A stretch of 64,000 nucleotides of DNA from Arthrobacter sp042667405 (lineage in GTDB: Bacteria > Actinomycetota > Actinomycetes > Actinomycetales > Micrococcaceae). A model generated the notes under the pieces. It did not search any database, had not been told where the DNA came from, and saw nothing but the letters and a program-made list of their open reading frames with translations. Of this stretch, positions 52,437 to 60,128 are shown in pieces; position 1 is the stretch's first letter, and every line of letters starts with the position of its first letter. The DNA lies in contig NZ_JBHVAL010000001.1 of assembly GCF_042667405.1 (NCBI RefSeq), positions 62,001 through 126,000 of the forward strand. The letters run 5' to 3'. A program made the position numbers and the translations under genes.

Positions 52437-52525
52437 CGGATTACCCCGTTTCTGTTCCGTCGAACGTTAGACCGGCCTTGAAGCGCGACCGTTGCGCATA
52501 CCCACGGTTATCCGTGGAAGTTTCA

Positions 52526-53410
52526 TTACTTAGAAAGTTGGCGCCTTAGTTCTGCAATGCGATTTTCTTGCCACTTAAGGGGCGTTGAGACATCTTCGCC
52601 AGCGGCAGCACGTGACTTGAGCTTCGCAAGCGAACCCTCTAGAGATTTGAGCTGAGCTTGGAGCCGTGAAGACTTCTCATCAGGAGTCAATGAAGATGCC
52701 TTAGGCTTTCCAGCAGGCACTACCACTCCCTTGGGGTTAGCTGAATAGTGCGTGTTCAGGTACTCGCGAAGCTGCGCTTGCTGAGCAGGTGTCCTGCGCT
52801 TCTTGCTCGCCAGATATTGCAAGGCGCTTGCCTCTTCCCCGAAGTCATCGGTTGAGAAGACTGGCTGAGCAGTGCAACCGCAATGACCATGGGCTGCGAA
52901 TCGAGCTGTCTTATCACTGTAAACCGCGCCACGATCAGCCAACATCCGGCAGAACTTACAACTCTTCCCACCCCGAGATATGCGACGCCACCCAACCGCA
53001 GAAGGATCGCGTCTGCGGTTTGTGATGATCGTGTCGCGGTAAGGACGCGCTGTTTCTAGCTGGATTATCTCGGCCAACCGATCCCCAGCTCTGCTGGGTT
53101 CGCCACCGAATAGAGGTTCAGAAGCCCACGCAATCGCGCGACGAACCTTCTCCGTGCGGTCAACAACAATCGGTTCGGCCACGTAGAGCTTCGGCGGGCC
53201 AGCGACCTCACGTGCGTCATCGTAGAAATCCGCGGCTAAAGCGGCGGCGCCTACTGAGTAGTACGCAATGACTTCTGGCGTCGCTTCTAACAGCACAGCG
53301 CGTTGCTGCTCAGGCGTGCCTGACACTTTGCCAACAAGCGACACGGCTGCGGTTACCGCAGCCCCAACAACTAATTGCAGCGCCGCCTTAGACTCACTGG
53401 CCGTCAGCAT
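52526..53410 (-). CDS. MuF-like capsid-associated protein
   Basis: This 294-residue protein follows the portal and precedes the scaffold, the usual place of MuF. It has a helical N-terminus and a central Cys/His site CKFCRM...HGHCGC (~157-184), seen in the MuF/actinophage class, and ends in a coiled coil. ATG 53410 lies within the end of the portal gene. The next 89 bases hold only a CCACGG/CCGTGG hairpin (52502-52517). Confidence 0.75.
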   Translation of the reverse strand: MLTASESKAALQLVVGAAVTAAVSLVGKVSGTPEQQRAVLLEATPEVIAYYSVGAAALAADFYDDAREVAGPPKLYVAEPIVVDRTEKVRRAIAWASEPLFGGEPSRAGDRLAEIIQLETARPYRDTIITNRRRDPSAVGWRRISRGGKSCKFCRMLADRGAVYSDKTARFAAHGHCGCTAQPVFSTDDFGEEASALQYLASKKRRTPAQQAQLREYLNTHYSANPKGVVVPAGKPKASSLTPDEKSSRLQAQLKSLEGSLAKLKSRAAAGEDVSTPLKWQENRIAELRRQLSK

Positions 53411-54812
53411 TAGCAACCTGCGCCGGCTGCTGCGGGTTCAAAGCCGCAACAACCGCACGACCAGCAGCACGCCGCCTATCAGACATCGCCCGCCTGATCT
53501 GCTGCTCATCCAACCCCAGCAACTCAAGACCAACCTCAGTCTCAGCCAACCAAGGAACAACACTGATCTGCTTAGCCCCAGCATCAGCCGCAGCAGAACG
53601 AGACAAATAGATAGGCGAGCGCCACTTAGGCTCAATCGAACCCCACTCATCAGGCACAGCATCCAAACCGCCCTGAATAGCAAGAGCCCGGTTCACGGTG
53701 CGCCTGATCGGAACCGACCAGTCATCCATCGCGCCCTCAGCCTCAGCAATCAGGTTCTCCCTGCCCGCAATGTACGAACCCTCACTAGTAGGGTTCGCCA
53801 TGTCAGTCAAAGCAAAATCAGAATCCGGCAGATCAGTCTCACGAGCCATCAACTTAGCCAAAGCATTCAACTGCTCAAGGTGCGGCTTAGGAGACTGCCC
53901 ATCAAACTGCTTCACATCCGCACGCTGATTATCCTGCGAGTTATCAGTGCTATCCGGGATGCCGAAAGTCCGCCCCAAAGCAATCTGCCAAGACGCCTTC
54001 ATGGACCCGTCAGGGTTACGGAAGATACCCTCATCCGCGCCCAACAAGATCAGCTTAGGAATCGTGTAGATATCCATGTGGCCCTCAAGGCGCACAAGCG
54101 CACGCAACGCGGCGTCCTGATGAGCCATGACAGGGCGAGTGATGCGGGAACGGCCCATACGACGCGACCCACGAGGACGATAAACCAACGGATCAACCGG
54201 CACGCCAAACGTGTGGGGCGACCGCTTAACCGACCAAACACCCTCATGTTTCTCAGCACTGATCGTCTCGTTGAACAGGTACAGCACAAACCCAGTGATT
54301 TGGTTGTCCTCACGGGCCGTGACTGACAAAAGGTTATCCAGCCCGCGCTTGCGAACGTTCCACTCGCCGTAGGCGTTCAGAGCATCCTTGGCGTGCACGA
54401 GCGCAGCCGGCTCACCAGCGGCCTCGTCACCCTTAGTTGTGATCAGGTACGAAACGCCATGGATCAGCGAATCGGTCTCAGCCTGAGAAATCTCCGACAA
54501 AAGGAAATTGCTTTCCTCAAGCTCCTTAAGCCCGATGTCACCAAGATCGCCATCAGGCCAAATGAACTTATCCAGATTGCAACGCCGCGCCAGGCCGTCA
54601 ACGCCCTTAGCAGCCCAACCCAACGCCAACCCAATATTCGCGTACTGCGGAGGAATGACATTGCCGATCATCTGCGCCGCACGCTTACCGTCATAGTAAG
54701 AAGACCGCAAAAGATTCCGGTTCGACTTCGCTGCCAAAGCCTCAGCATTCCGATTCAGAACACCAAGCTCATCCTCACTAAGCCCAGGAACAGACAGCTT
54801 CTCGAAAGTCAC
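53394..54812 (-). CDS. portal protein, SPP1-type
   Basis: This 472-residue protein has the usual portal order: helix start (LNRNAEALAAKSNRNLLRSSYYDG in part), GLARRCNLDKFIWPDGD, the stem region and the wing, then PDSDFALTDMANPTSEGSYIAG, a portal hallmark. The GTG start overlaps the terminase stop as GTGA. It forms the DNA channel at the capsid vertex. Confidence 0.85.
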   Translation of the reverse strand: MTFEKLSVPGLSEDELGVLNRNAEALAAKSNRNLLRSSYYDGKRAAQMIGNVIPPQYANIGLALGWAAKGVDGLARRCNLDKFIWPDGDLGDIGLKELEESNFLLSEISQAETDSLIHGVSYLITTKGDEAAGEPAALVHAKDALNAYGEWNVRKRGLDNLLSVTAREDNQITGFVLYLFNETISAEKHEGVWSVKRSPHTFGVPVDPLVYRPRGSRRMGRSRITRPVMAHQDAALRALVRLEGHMDIYTIPKLILLGADEGIFRNPDGSMKASWQIALGRTFGIPDSTDNSQDNQRADVKQFDGQSPKPHLEQLNALAKLMARETDLPDSDFALTDMANPTSEGSYIAGRENLIAEAEGAMDDWSVPIRRTVNRALAIQGGLDAVPDEWGSIEPKWRSPIYLSRSAAADAGAKQISVVPWLAETEVGLELLGLDEQQIRRAMSDRRRAAGRAVVAALNPQQPAQVANADGQ

Positions 54813-56314
54813 AGAACCACCGCCGTCCTAGATTCAGCCCGCCGCGTAGGACGGTTAACGTTTTCGTTTTGAGCCCCCCAAAGGGCAAGAGTTTCAGCAA
54901 CAACCGGTGTGATATCCGACGCGGCATCCTTACGGTTCCACGCCCAACCACCAGCCAAAGGCCGCTTCCTAGCCAAAGACAAAGCCACATTCACCTGTGG
55001 CTGGTCCGTGTGCAACACCGACCTGTCAATCACGCCATCAAAGAACTTCGCACACGCAATCGACATGTGCCGACCCTCAGCAGCAGCCAAAGTAACCAAC
55101 ACATCGGTCCCAGTCAGGTAATGCTTACCGCGACGTTCCTCTACGAGGCCAGACATTTCATCAACCACAACCGCATGCAGGCGATTCTTCGCAGCCCGCG
55201 ACTTCACCCACGGAATCACCCAATCAACACCCTTACGGGAATCATCAAGCTCCACATGCCAACGACCATCAGCACGCAAACCCGCGAGCGCCACAGACGC
55301 AATCGAACGATCAGGAGGAACATCAACAGCCAAAGTCAACCGATCAATAGCCATAGACGCCGGATCCGCAACCGCGTTCCACGACACCTCATCAATGACC
55401 CGCGCCGAGTCCTCAGCGTCCCAAATCCCCAACGCCTCACGCTTGAACGAATCATCATCCGTGAGGTTCTCCCGCATACGCTCAATCGACTCAACCGAAG
55501 TCCGATGCGGGAAAGACGGGTTAGCCTTAGCCCACTGCTCACGGTCATCAGGATCCGCGTCATGGTCCGCGGAGAACTCCACATAAACCATGTCCTTGGA
55601 CTTGCCAGAAATCGCCTTAAAACGCCGGTTGCTGAATTCCTCACCAGGATCACTAGGCCGCGGGGGAGTGCCCATAAAGAACAACAACGCACCAGACTCC
55701 TGCTGAGACTGGTTAGCAGCCGGCACCATATCCTCAAGCGCCTTCTCAGTAAGGATCTGCGCCTCATCGAAAATCTCGGCATCAACCTTGTCAAAGCCAC
55801 GCCCGAAACCCTGCTCACGCGCACCGAACATGATGATCGACCCGTTCTTGAAACGAATCTCCTGCTCACCATTCGACGTGCGAATAGCCCGGATATGAGG
55901 CCAAACCTTCTTCTTCCGCACCATCGCCTGCATAGAAGCGAACGTCATCGACGCCGTGCGGGTACGGTGAGCAGTCCACAAAGCCGTAAAACCAGGAAAG
56001 ATCACACACAGGGCAATGATGATCATGCCAACAAGGAACGTCTTACCAACCTGGCGAGGGATAGACAGAACCACGCCGCCAACAGTCGCCGCGTACTTCC
56101 CATCCTTACGCTTCCCCAGCGCAATGTTCCCAACCCCATGCTGCCAAGAATCAAAAGCAACGCCCATCTTCGCGCACTGAGCAACAACCCGAGGCCACGC
56201 CGTAGTAACAATGCCCCGCGGATAAACAACCTCACGAGCAACATCACTCAACTTAGGCGGCGCATCAGCCTTAGATGTCTTCCGGGTTGAACTCCCCGTC
56301 GCTGACTTCGGCAT
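54809..56314 (-). CDS. terminase large subunit
   Basis: This protein of about 501 residues has the Walker A-like loop SIPRQVGKT (~80s), Walker B EIFDEAQ (~180) and nuclease Asp motifs in LAVDVPPDRS, VVVDEMSG and AASDITPVVAETLAL. It packages DNA into procapsids through the portal. I chose ATG 56314 (MPKSATG). The longer start at 56344 overlaps the small subunit more. Confidence 0.9.
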   Translation of the reverse strand: MPKSATGSSTRKTSKADAPPKLSDVAREVVYPRGIVTTAWPRVVAQCAKMGVAFDSWQHGVGNIALGKRKDGKYAATVGGVVLSIPRQVGKTFLVGMIIIALCVIFPGFTALWTAHRTRTASMTFASMQAMVRKKKVWPHIRAIRTSNGEQEIRFKNGSIIMFGAREQGFGRGFDKVDAEIFDEAQILTEKALEDMVPAANQSQQESGALLFFMGTPPRPSDPGEEFSNRRFKAISGKSKDMVYVEFSADHDADPDDREQWAKANPSFPHRTSVESIERMRENLTDDDSFKREALGIWDAEDSARVIDEVSWNAVADPASMAIDRLTLAVDVPPDRSIASVALAGLRADGRWHVELDDSRKGVDWVIPWVKSRAAKNRLHAVVVDEMSGLVEERRGKHYLTGTDVLVTLAAAEGRHMSIACAKFFDGVIDRSVLHTDQPQVNVALSLARKRPLAGGWAWNRKDAASDITPVVAETLALWGAQNENVNRPTRRAESRTAVVL

Positions 56315-56516
56315 GAGACTCCGCTTCTTCCTCACGGGCGTCAATCGCCTCGATATCCCGCACGACCTCCACCAGCCTCTTAGTCAAAGCAGCAAGATCA
56401 CGGGCCGGCGTCTCCGAATCACCCACCGCCTGAGCAATACGAGCCCGCATAGCCACCAACAAATCCCTCGTAGAACCATCCTCAGCAGCCTCAACAATCG
56501 ACATCCGATCCGTCAC
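56271..56516 (-). CDS. terminase small subunit (likely)
   Basis: This 81-residue protein starts MTDRMSIVEAAEDGSTRDLLVAMRA (helical) and carries a short coiled coil (LTKRLVEVVRDIEAIDAREEEAE). It lies before the large subunit and overlaps it by 44 bases. GGAGG lies eight bases before GTG 56516. There is no clear HTH, so the assignment rests on place and size. Confidence 0.65.
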   Translation of the reverse strand: MTDRMSIVEAAEDGSTRDLLVAMRARIAQAVGDSETPARDLAALTKRLVEVVRDIEAIDAREEEAESHAEVSDGEFNPEDI

Positions 56517-56612
56517 GATTGAGCCTCCGATTTGGGAAAAAATGCCGGGGAGAGAGGACGACTACACCCTGCGGGGCTTAGCTTGGCGGGGTGGGGTGGC
56601 CTACCCCTGGGT

Positions 56613-56885
56613 CTAGTCGAGTGACCCTGACCGCTTGACGATGGGTGCGACGAGTCTTGCTCGCTTCTTGGAGTTGCACTCGCGGTGAGCGGCTTTCTTG
56701 TTGTCTAGCGTGTCTGTTCCGCCCTTGGCTAGGGGCTTCACGTGGTCCACTACGAACGACCATGGGTCTAGGTGTGGGAGGCTGTAGTCGATTGGCTTGC
56801 CGCAGATGTGACAGGCCGGTTCATCCTTTGCTATCCGCTTTCGATGCAGGTCGCGTCGTGCGCTGTTCCGCTTCACCGCTGGCAT
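56613..56885 (-). CDS. HNH endonuclease
   Basis: This 90-residue protein has CHICGKPIDYSLPHLDPWSF (first Cys pair), VVDHVKPLAKGGTDTLDN (the His of HNH) and AHRECNSKKRAR (second His, Asn and Cys), a compact HNH domain. HNH proteins beside terminase genes cut DNA with the terminase at cos sites. The first 65 bases overlap the other HNH gene. Confidence 0.85.
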   Translation of the reverse strand: MPAVKRNSARRDLHRKRIAKDEPACHICGKPIDYSLPHLDPWSFVVDHVKPLAKGGTDTLDNKKAAHRECNSKKRARLVAPIVKRSGSLD

Positions 56886-57411
56886 CTAAGGTGTTTCCTC
56901 GCTTGGAGTTGCATAGACGATGGACAGTGCGCAGATTGCTGGGGTCGTGGTCTGGGAACAGCGTGTGCGACTGCGGGACTATGTGATCGAGCGATGGCGC
57001 GTAGTTCGCGTTGCGGTCAGCGCCGCGGTCTATTGGTTCGCCGCAGAGCTGGCATGTCCAGTTGTCGCGTTCGTAGAGCTTGTGCCTAAGCTTCGGTGCT
57101 ATCCATGTGGACCTGGATACTTCGGGCCAGTATCCGTGTTCCTCTTTGAACTTCTTACGCCGCAGGGTGTTCGGGTGTAGGCCCTGCTCGGCTTTAACCT
57201 TTGCCGCGTACTGGGTCAGGTAGATGTATTGTCCGTGCTTGCATTCATCGCATCGACAACCTTGACGGTATCCGGTTGTCCCGTGGTTGTTGATCACGTT
57301 GGCTTCTCGCCGGCATTTGTTATGCGCGGCTTCACCATGAGGCTTTGATGTTGTTCCGGCCCACATGGGTTCGTTGCAGAGGCAGCATGTGAGGGTCATC
57401 TTGCGTGGCAT
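56821..57411 (-). CDS. second HNH endonuclease with N-terminal zinc part
   Basis: This 196-residue protein has a Cys-rich start (CCLCNEPMW, CRCDEC), a linker (~75-105) and a C-terminal HNH: CQLCGEPIDRGADRNANYAPSLDHIVPQS and RTVHRLCNSKRG (motif ends). It is larger than the usual phage HNH and overlaps the next HNH gene by 65 bases in another frame. Its relation to packaging or homing is open. Confidence 0.8.
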   Translation of the reverse strand: MPRKMTLTCCLCNEPMWAGTTSKPHGEAAHNKCRREANVINNHGTTGYRQGCRCDECKHGQYIYLTQYAAKVKAEQGLHPNTLRRKKFKEEHGYWPEVSRSTWIAPKLRHKLYERDNWTCQLCGEPIDRGADRNANYAPSLDHIVPQSHTLFPDHDPSNLRTVHRLCNSKRGNTLDASGEAEQRTTRPASKADSKG

Positions 57412-57434
57412 GTGTGGTTCTCCCTGGAAAAGGC

Positions 57435-57465
57435 GAAGGCCCCACGTTCCAGGCGTGGGGCCTTC
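57435..57465 (-). terminator. terminator between metallophosphoesterase and HNH genes
   Basis: GAAGGCCCCACG pairs perfectly with CGTGGGGCCTTC across a 7-base loop. On the minus strand it is followed by CCTTTTCC. It lies just before the HNH gene that starts at 57411. Confidence 0.75.
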
Positions 57466-57501
57466 TGTCCGGGGTAATTAATCCCGGAATCTTTATTGGC
57501 T

Positions 57502-58791
57502 CTATGCGGTGAGGATGGTGAGTGAGGACAGGTCAAAGCCTTCGGGTGTTATGTCGAACACGAGCAGGCCGGGGTCACTGTCTCTGCCTTGTGTTTGCCG
57601 GAACCAGTCTGATCCGTTGTCGAGTGTTGGCGCTCCAAGGCAGTACCGTTGCCGCCCGGTTGCTGGGTTGCGTCCCGCTACTGATGCGCTGAATGAGTGG
57701 TAGTGGCCGTGTACGAGGATGTCGGCTGTTGCTGCTGCTTGGGCTCCGAACGCTTGTTTCTGCCACCATGTGACGGCTTGCCCTGGCCCGAACTGGTTGC
57801 CGTGGACTAGTCCGATCTTGGTGCCGTAGAAGTCCACTGCTACTGACTCGTCGTACTCTGCTGGCTTGGTCCATTTGACTGCCATGTTCTTAGCGTCGGT
57901 GACTTTGGCGACTTGCTTGTGCATGAACAGGCCGAGGTCATCGCCGGGCTTGCCTAGCTGCTGCTTACCGTTCCTCCACGCAGCATGATTGCTTGGTATG
58001 CCTGCGACGGTCACGGGTGCGTGGTAGTGGGCGAGGTTGATGTATTCGAACAGCTCTGTGCCGTAGGTGTCGAGCTGCGCCGACAGTGACAGGTCGTTCG
58101 TGAACATGGGGTTGCCCCCGGATTCGAACCCTTCGATACCGTCGCCTGCGTCCGCGATCATGATCTGATCGGGTTCACGTTCGGCTAACAGTGCGTCGAG
58201 CTTTTCTCGGATCACGACGGATCGTGCGATGAGTTCTTTGGTGCCGCCGCGGGATCCGGTCTTGCCGATCTGCGGGTCTGCCCAAACAATAATGGTGGCG
58301 CGGTCGCTACCATTCTGTAACGGCTTCGGTGTGGCTTGCTTGGAGGCTGCGTAGAGCGCCGGCAGGTCAATGTTCTGAGCGGCTTGTTTGCGGGTGAACT
58401 GCGCCCGGTATGAGTACAGGTTCACGACATCGCGTGTGCCGTCTTCGAGTGCTTTGGATTGCTGCCAGGTTCCGCATCGTACTGTGTCGTTGACGATGGA
58501 GAACTCTTCGGGGTTCAGGTTGAACCGTTGGAAGATGTGGGTCCAGTCGGTGACTGGTTGTTCGGTTTGCACGTCGATGAACTCGCCACCGTCTGGGCGT
58601 ACGTCGGCTTTGCCGGTGAGGACTGGGGCGGTTGCTGGGTGCGTGTTGGTGTCGGGTTCGCAGATGCAGTTCCCTGAGCGGCAGTCGTTGATGGCTGATT
58701 TGGAGATGCCGAGCAGTTTGGAGAGTTGCCGTGATGGGATGGTCGCGTGGGCTGGGTCTTTGACTAGCCCGTATTTGCATTTGCGGTTCAC
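57502..58791 (-). CDS. calcineurin-like metallophosphoesterase with HTH-like N-terminus
   Basis: This 429-residue protein begins with an HTH-like segment (RQLSKLLGISKSAINDCRSG, ~21-40). The metallophosphoesterase domain has IIVWADPQIGK (~167-177), MIADAGDGIEG (~211-221), GIPSNHAAWR (~264-273) and ILVHGHYHSF (~358-367), matching metal ligand motifs of the Mre11/SbcD class. It may be a nuclease acting on phage or host DNA. The combination with an HTH is common in actinophages. It is followed by a terminator. Confidence 0.75.
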   Translation of the reverse strand: MNRKCKYGLVKDPAHATIPSRQLSKLLGISKSAINDCRSGNCICEPDTNTHPATAPVLTGKADVRPDGGEFIDVQTEQPVTDWTHIFQRFNLNPEEFSIVNDTVRCGTWQQSKALEDGTRDVVNLYSYRAQFTRKQAAQNIDLPALYAASKQATPKPLQNGSDRATIIVWADPQIGKTGSRGGTKELIARSVVIREKLDALLAEREPDQIMIADAGDGIEGFESGGNPMFTNDLSLSAQLDTYGTELFEYINLAHYHAPVTVAGIPSNHAAWRNGKQQLGKPGDDLGLFMHKQVAKVTDAKNMAVKWTKPAEYDESVAVDFYGTKIGLVHGNQFGPGQAVTWWQKQAFGAQAAATADILVHGHYHSFSASVAGRNPATGRQRYCLGAPTLDNGSDWFRQTQGRDSDPGLLVFDITPEGFDLSSLTILTA

Positions 58792-58882
58792 GGCTTGCTC
58801 CTTTTGCTCATAAGGGTGATGGACAGGTACTAGCTCGTCCCCGCTGTGTCAGTTGTCGGCCGGGGGTGTTCTCTGTCCTCGT

Positions 58883-58954
58883 GGGAGCAGCAGGAATCGA
58901 ACCTGCCGTGGACTGATTTACAGTCAGCCCTGTCACCTTGACTCTTCTACTCCC
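58883..58954 (-). tRNA. tRNA-Tyr(GTA), phage-encoded
   Basis: The 72-base gene has a 7-bp acceptor stem (GGGAGTA with TGCTCCC), an anticodon stem GCTGA/TCAGT with loop CTGTAAA (anticodon GTA), and a T-arm GCAGG-TTCGATT-CCTGC. CCA is not encoded. The D-arm region of 19 bases forms no clear standard stem. Phage tRNAs often match late-gene codon needs, here Tyr TAC. Confidence 0.8.
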
Positions 58955-59056
58955 GTGTGACTGACGCTCATGTTCGTCAGGCACTATTCAGTTGTGTTTT
59001 CCGCGCCTTGCAAGTGGCCGGCGGTGTTGCTTGGTGGGCCAGCACGCGGAAATTTG
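58955..59056. other. intergenic, no feature seen
   Basis: About 100 bases between the tRNA and the structured element contain no open frame with support and no clear hairpin. Together with 58792-58882 they form the long non-coding stretch around the RNA genes. Confidence 0.5.
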
Positions 59057-59153
59057 TTTCTGCACCCGGCAGCCCATTGTGATGAGCAGCACGAGTGGGC
59101 TTGACGTGGCGGAAACCAGGGGGTGCGTCGCCACGCTTAACCGGGTGCAGAAA
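59057..59153. ncRNA. candidate structured RNA element, three-way junction
   Basis: A 13-bp perfect outer stem (TTTCTGCACCCGG, 59057-59069, with CCGGGTGCAGAAA, 59141-59153) closes two inner hairpins. The first is AGCCCA/TGGGCT (59071-59076 with 59096-59101), extendable by two pairs. The second is CGTGGCG/CGCCACG (59105-59111 with 59129-59135), with a small ACC/GGT stem inside. It lies between the small gene that ends at 59156 and the tRNA. It is not a tRNA and contains no gene. The strand is unknown, probably minus with the operon. Confidence 0.55.
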
Positions 59154-59155
59154 AT

Positions 59156-59320
59156 CTAGACGCGCACTGCGTATCCGCCGAGCTTGGTCGCTGCGGCCTG
59201 GGCGTTGCGGTATCCGTCGAAGTGGTTGAGTGGCTTATTGTCACCGTCGCGCAGGGTCTTCCCGGCGTTGTTGACTACTCGCCAGTTGCGAACGTCAGCG
59301 TAGGTGAATTTGCGGGCCAT
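59156..59320 (-). CDS. small phage protein of 54 residues
   Basis: This protein reads MARKFTYADVRNWRVVNNAG and ends AQAAATKLGGYAVRV. It is basic, with no known motif. AAGGAAATGAG precedes ATG 59320. It lies directly upstream of the structured RNA element. A longer in-frame reading is a shadow of the next gene. Confidence 0.6.
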   Translation of the reverse strand: MARKFTYADVRNWRVVNNAGKTLRDGDNKPLNHFDGYRNAQAAATKLGGYAVRV

Positions 59321-59327
59321 GGTGTGC

Positions 59328-59600
59328 TCATTTCCTTGTGGATGGGTGGGACGCTTCTTGGCCTTCAACCCAGTGGTCGTCTTTGATGCCCTCATACAGG
59401 CGGTAGGACTCGTCTGCCATGTACTCGGTGAGGGGTTCGAGGGCTGCGTGGTACTGGTTCGCGTGGTGTACGCAGAAGAACAGTTCCCCGTCTGGGCAGC
59501 GTTCGGTGGAGAGTAGCGCGTACATGCGGAACGCTTGCGCTGAGCACCTATCGCACCTGAATGAGGCATCGAGCATGTTCGTCACGACTGTCTGGCACAT
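59328..59600 (-). CDS. small zinc-binding protein, DUF7455-like
   Basis: This 90-residue protein has SFRCDRCSAQAFRMYALL, then DGELFFCVHHANQY, the C-x-x-C...C-x-H-H pattern of a small protein family that most actinobacteria carry on the chromosome. The role of that family is unknown. GGGGGTCAGC precedes ATG 59600. It may be a host gene captured by the phage. Confidence 0.7.
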   Translation of the reverse strand: MCQTVVTNMLDASFRCDRCSAQAFRMYALLSTERCPDGELFFCVHHANQYHAALEPLTEYMADESYRLYEGIKDDHWVEGQEASHPSTRK

Positions 59601-59702
59601 GCTGACCCCCGTTTGGGCAAAGGGAAAGGCCCGGGTTACCAGAGCCCTATTGTGATGTAGTTCGTCCAACATCGAGATGCGTGAGTGAGCAACGAAAAGG
59701 CA

Positions 59703-60128
59703 CTAAGGTGCCAAACGCCCTTCCTTGTGCATGGCAATAAGTATTCGGCTTGTCGCCCGTTTGCGCTCAGCTTTCTTGCCCGTGAAGTGCCTAGTGTCTA
59801 AGTATGCGTGTCCATACGGAACTTCCGGCAGCGCACTGTCATCCACGACTCGGCACCCGGCTGAGATCACTTCCCCTATTGATACCCCCCACGTGCCAAC
59901 CGACTTACCCGAGAAGTCTAGGTGGGCCTCCAGAGCCGTTCGCTTCGACGAGCGACTGCCAGAAAGCTTTCCCTGGTCCACTGGAAAGTCACCGAGCATC
60001 TGGGAGGTGGGTTGCCCGACCTGTGCGTCGTAAAAGCTCGGATGGCACTGACGGAAGTAGAACTCGGCTTCGTCTTCGAGCACTCGTTCAGCCGGCTCTA
60101 GTTCAGCGAAGCTAGCCTGCTCATCCAT
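59703..60128 (-). CDS. second gene of a two-gene accessory cassette
   Basis: This 141-residue soluble protein begins acidic (MDEQASFAELEPAERVLEDE), has HLDFSGKSVGTWGVSIGEVI in the middle and a basic end (KKAERKRATSRILIAMHKEG). No family is recognised. It overlaps the gene before it by eight bases, so the two proteins are probably made together and may form a pair. Confidence 0.6.
   Translation of the reverse strand: MDEQASFAELEPAERVLEDEAEFYFRQCHPSFYDAQVGQPTSQMLGDFPVDQGKLSGSRSSKRTALEAHLDFSGKSVGTWGVSIGEVISAGCRVVDDSALPEVPYGHAYLDTRHFTGKKAERKRATSRILIAMHKEGRLAP

Noticed and set aside
53268..54326. Plus-strand frame opposite the portal gene
   Set aside because: The portal gene on the minus strand has clear motifs, and the plus frame has none.
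54869..56290. Plus-strand frame of 473 codons opposite terminase
   Set aside because: It is a shadow of the terminase gene: Arg/His/Asn-rich without motifs.
59057..59153. A second tRNA next to tRNA-Tyr
   Set aside because: There is no T-arm GTTCRAnY, no anticodon loop and the closing stem of 13 bp is too long. It is reported as another kind of folded element.
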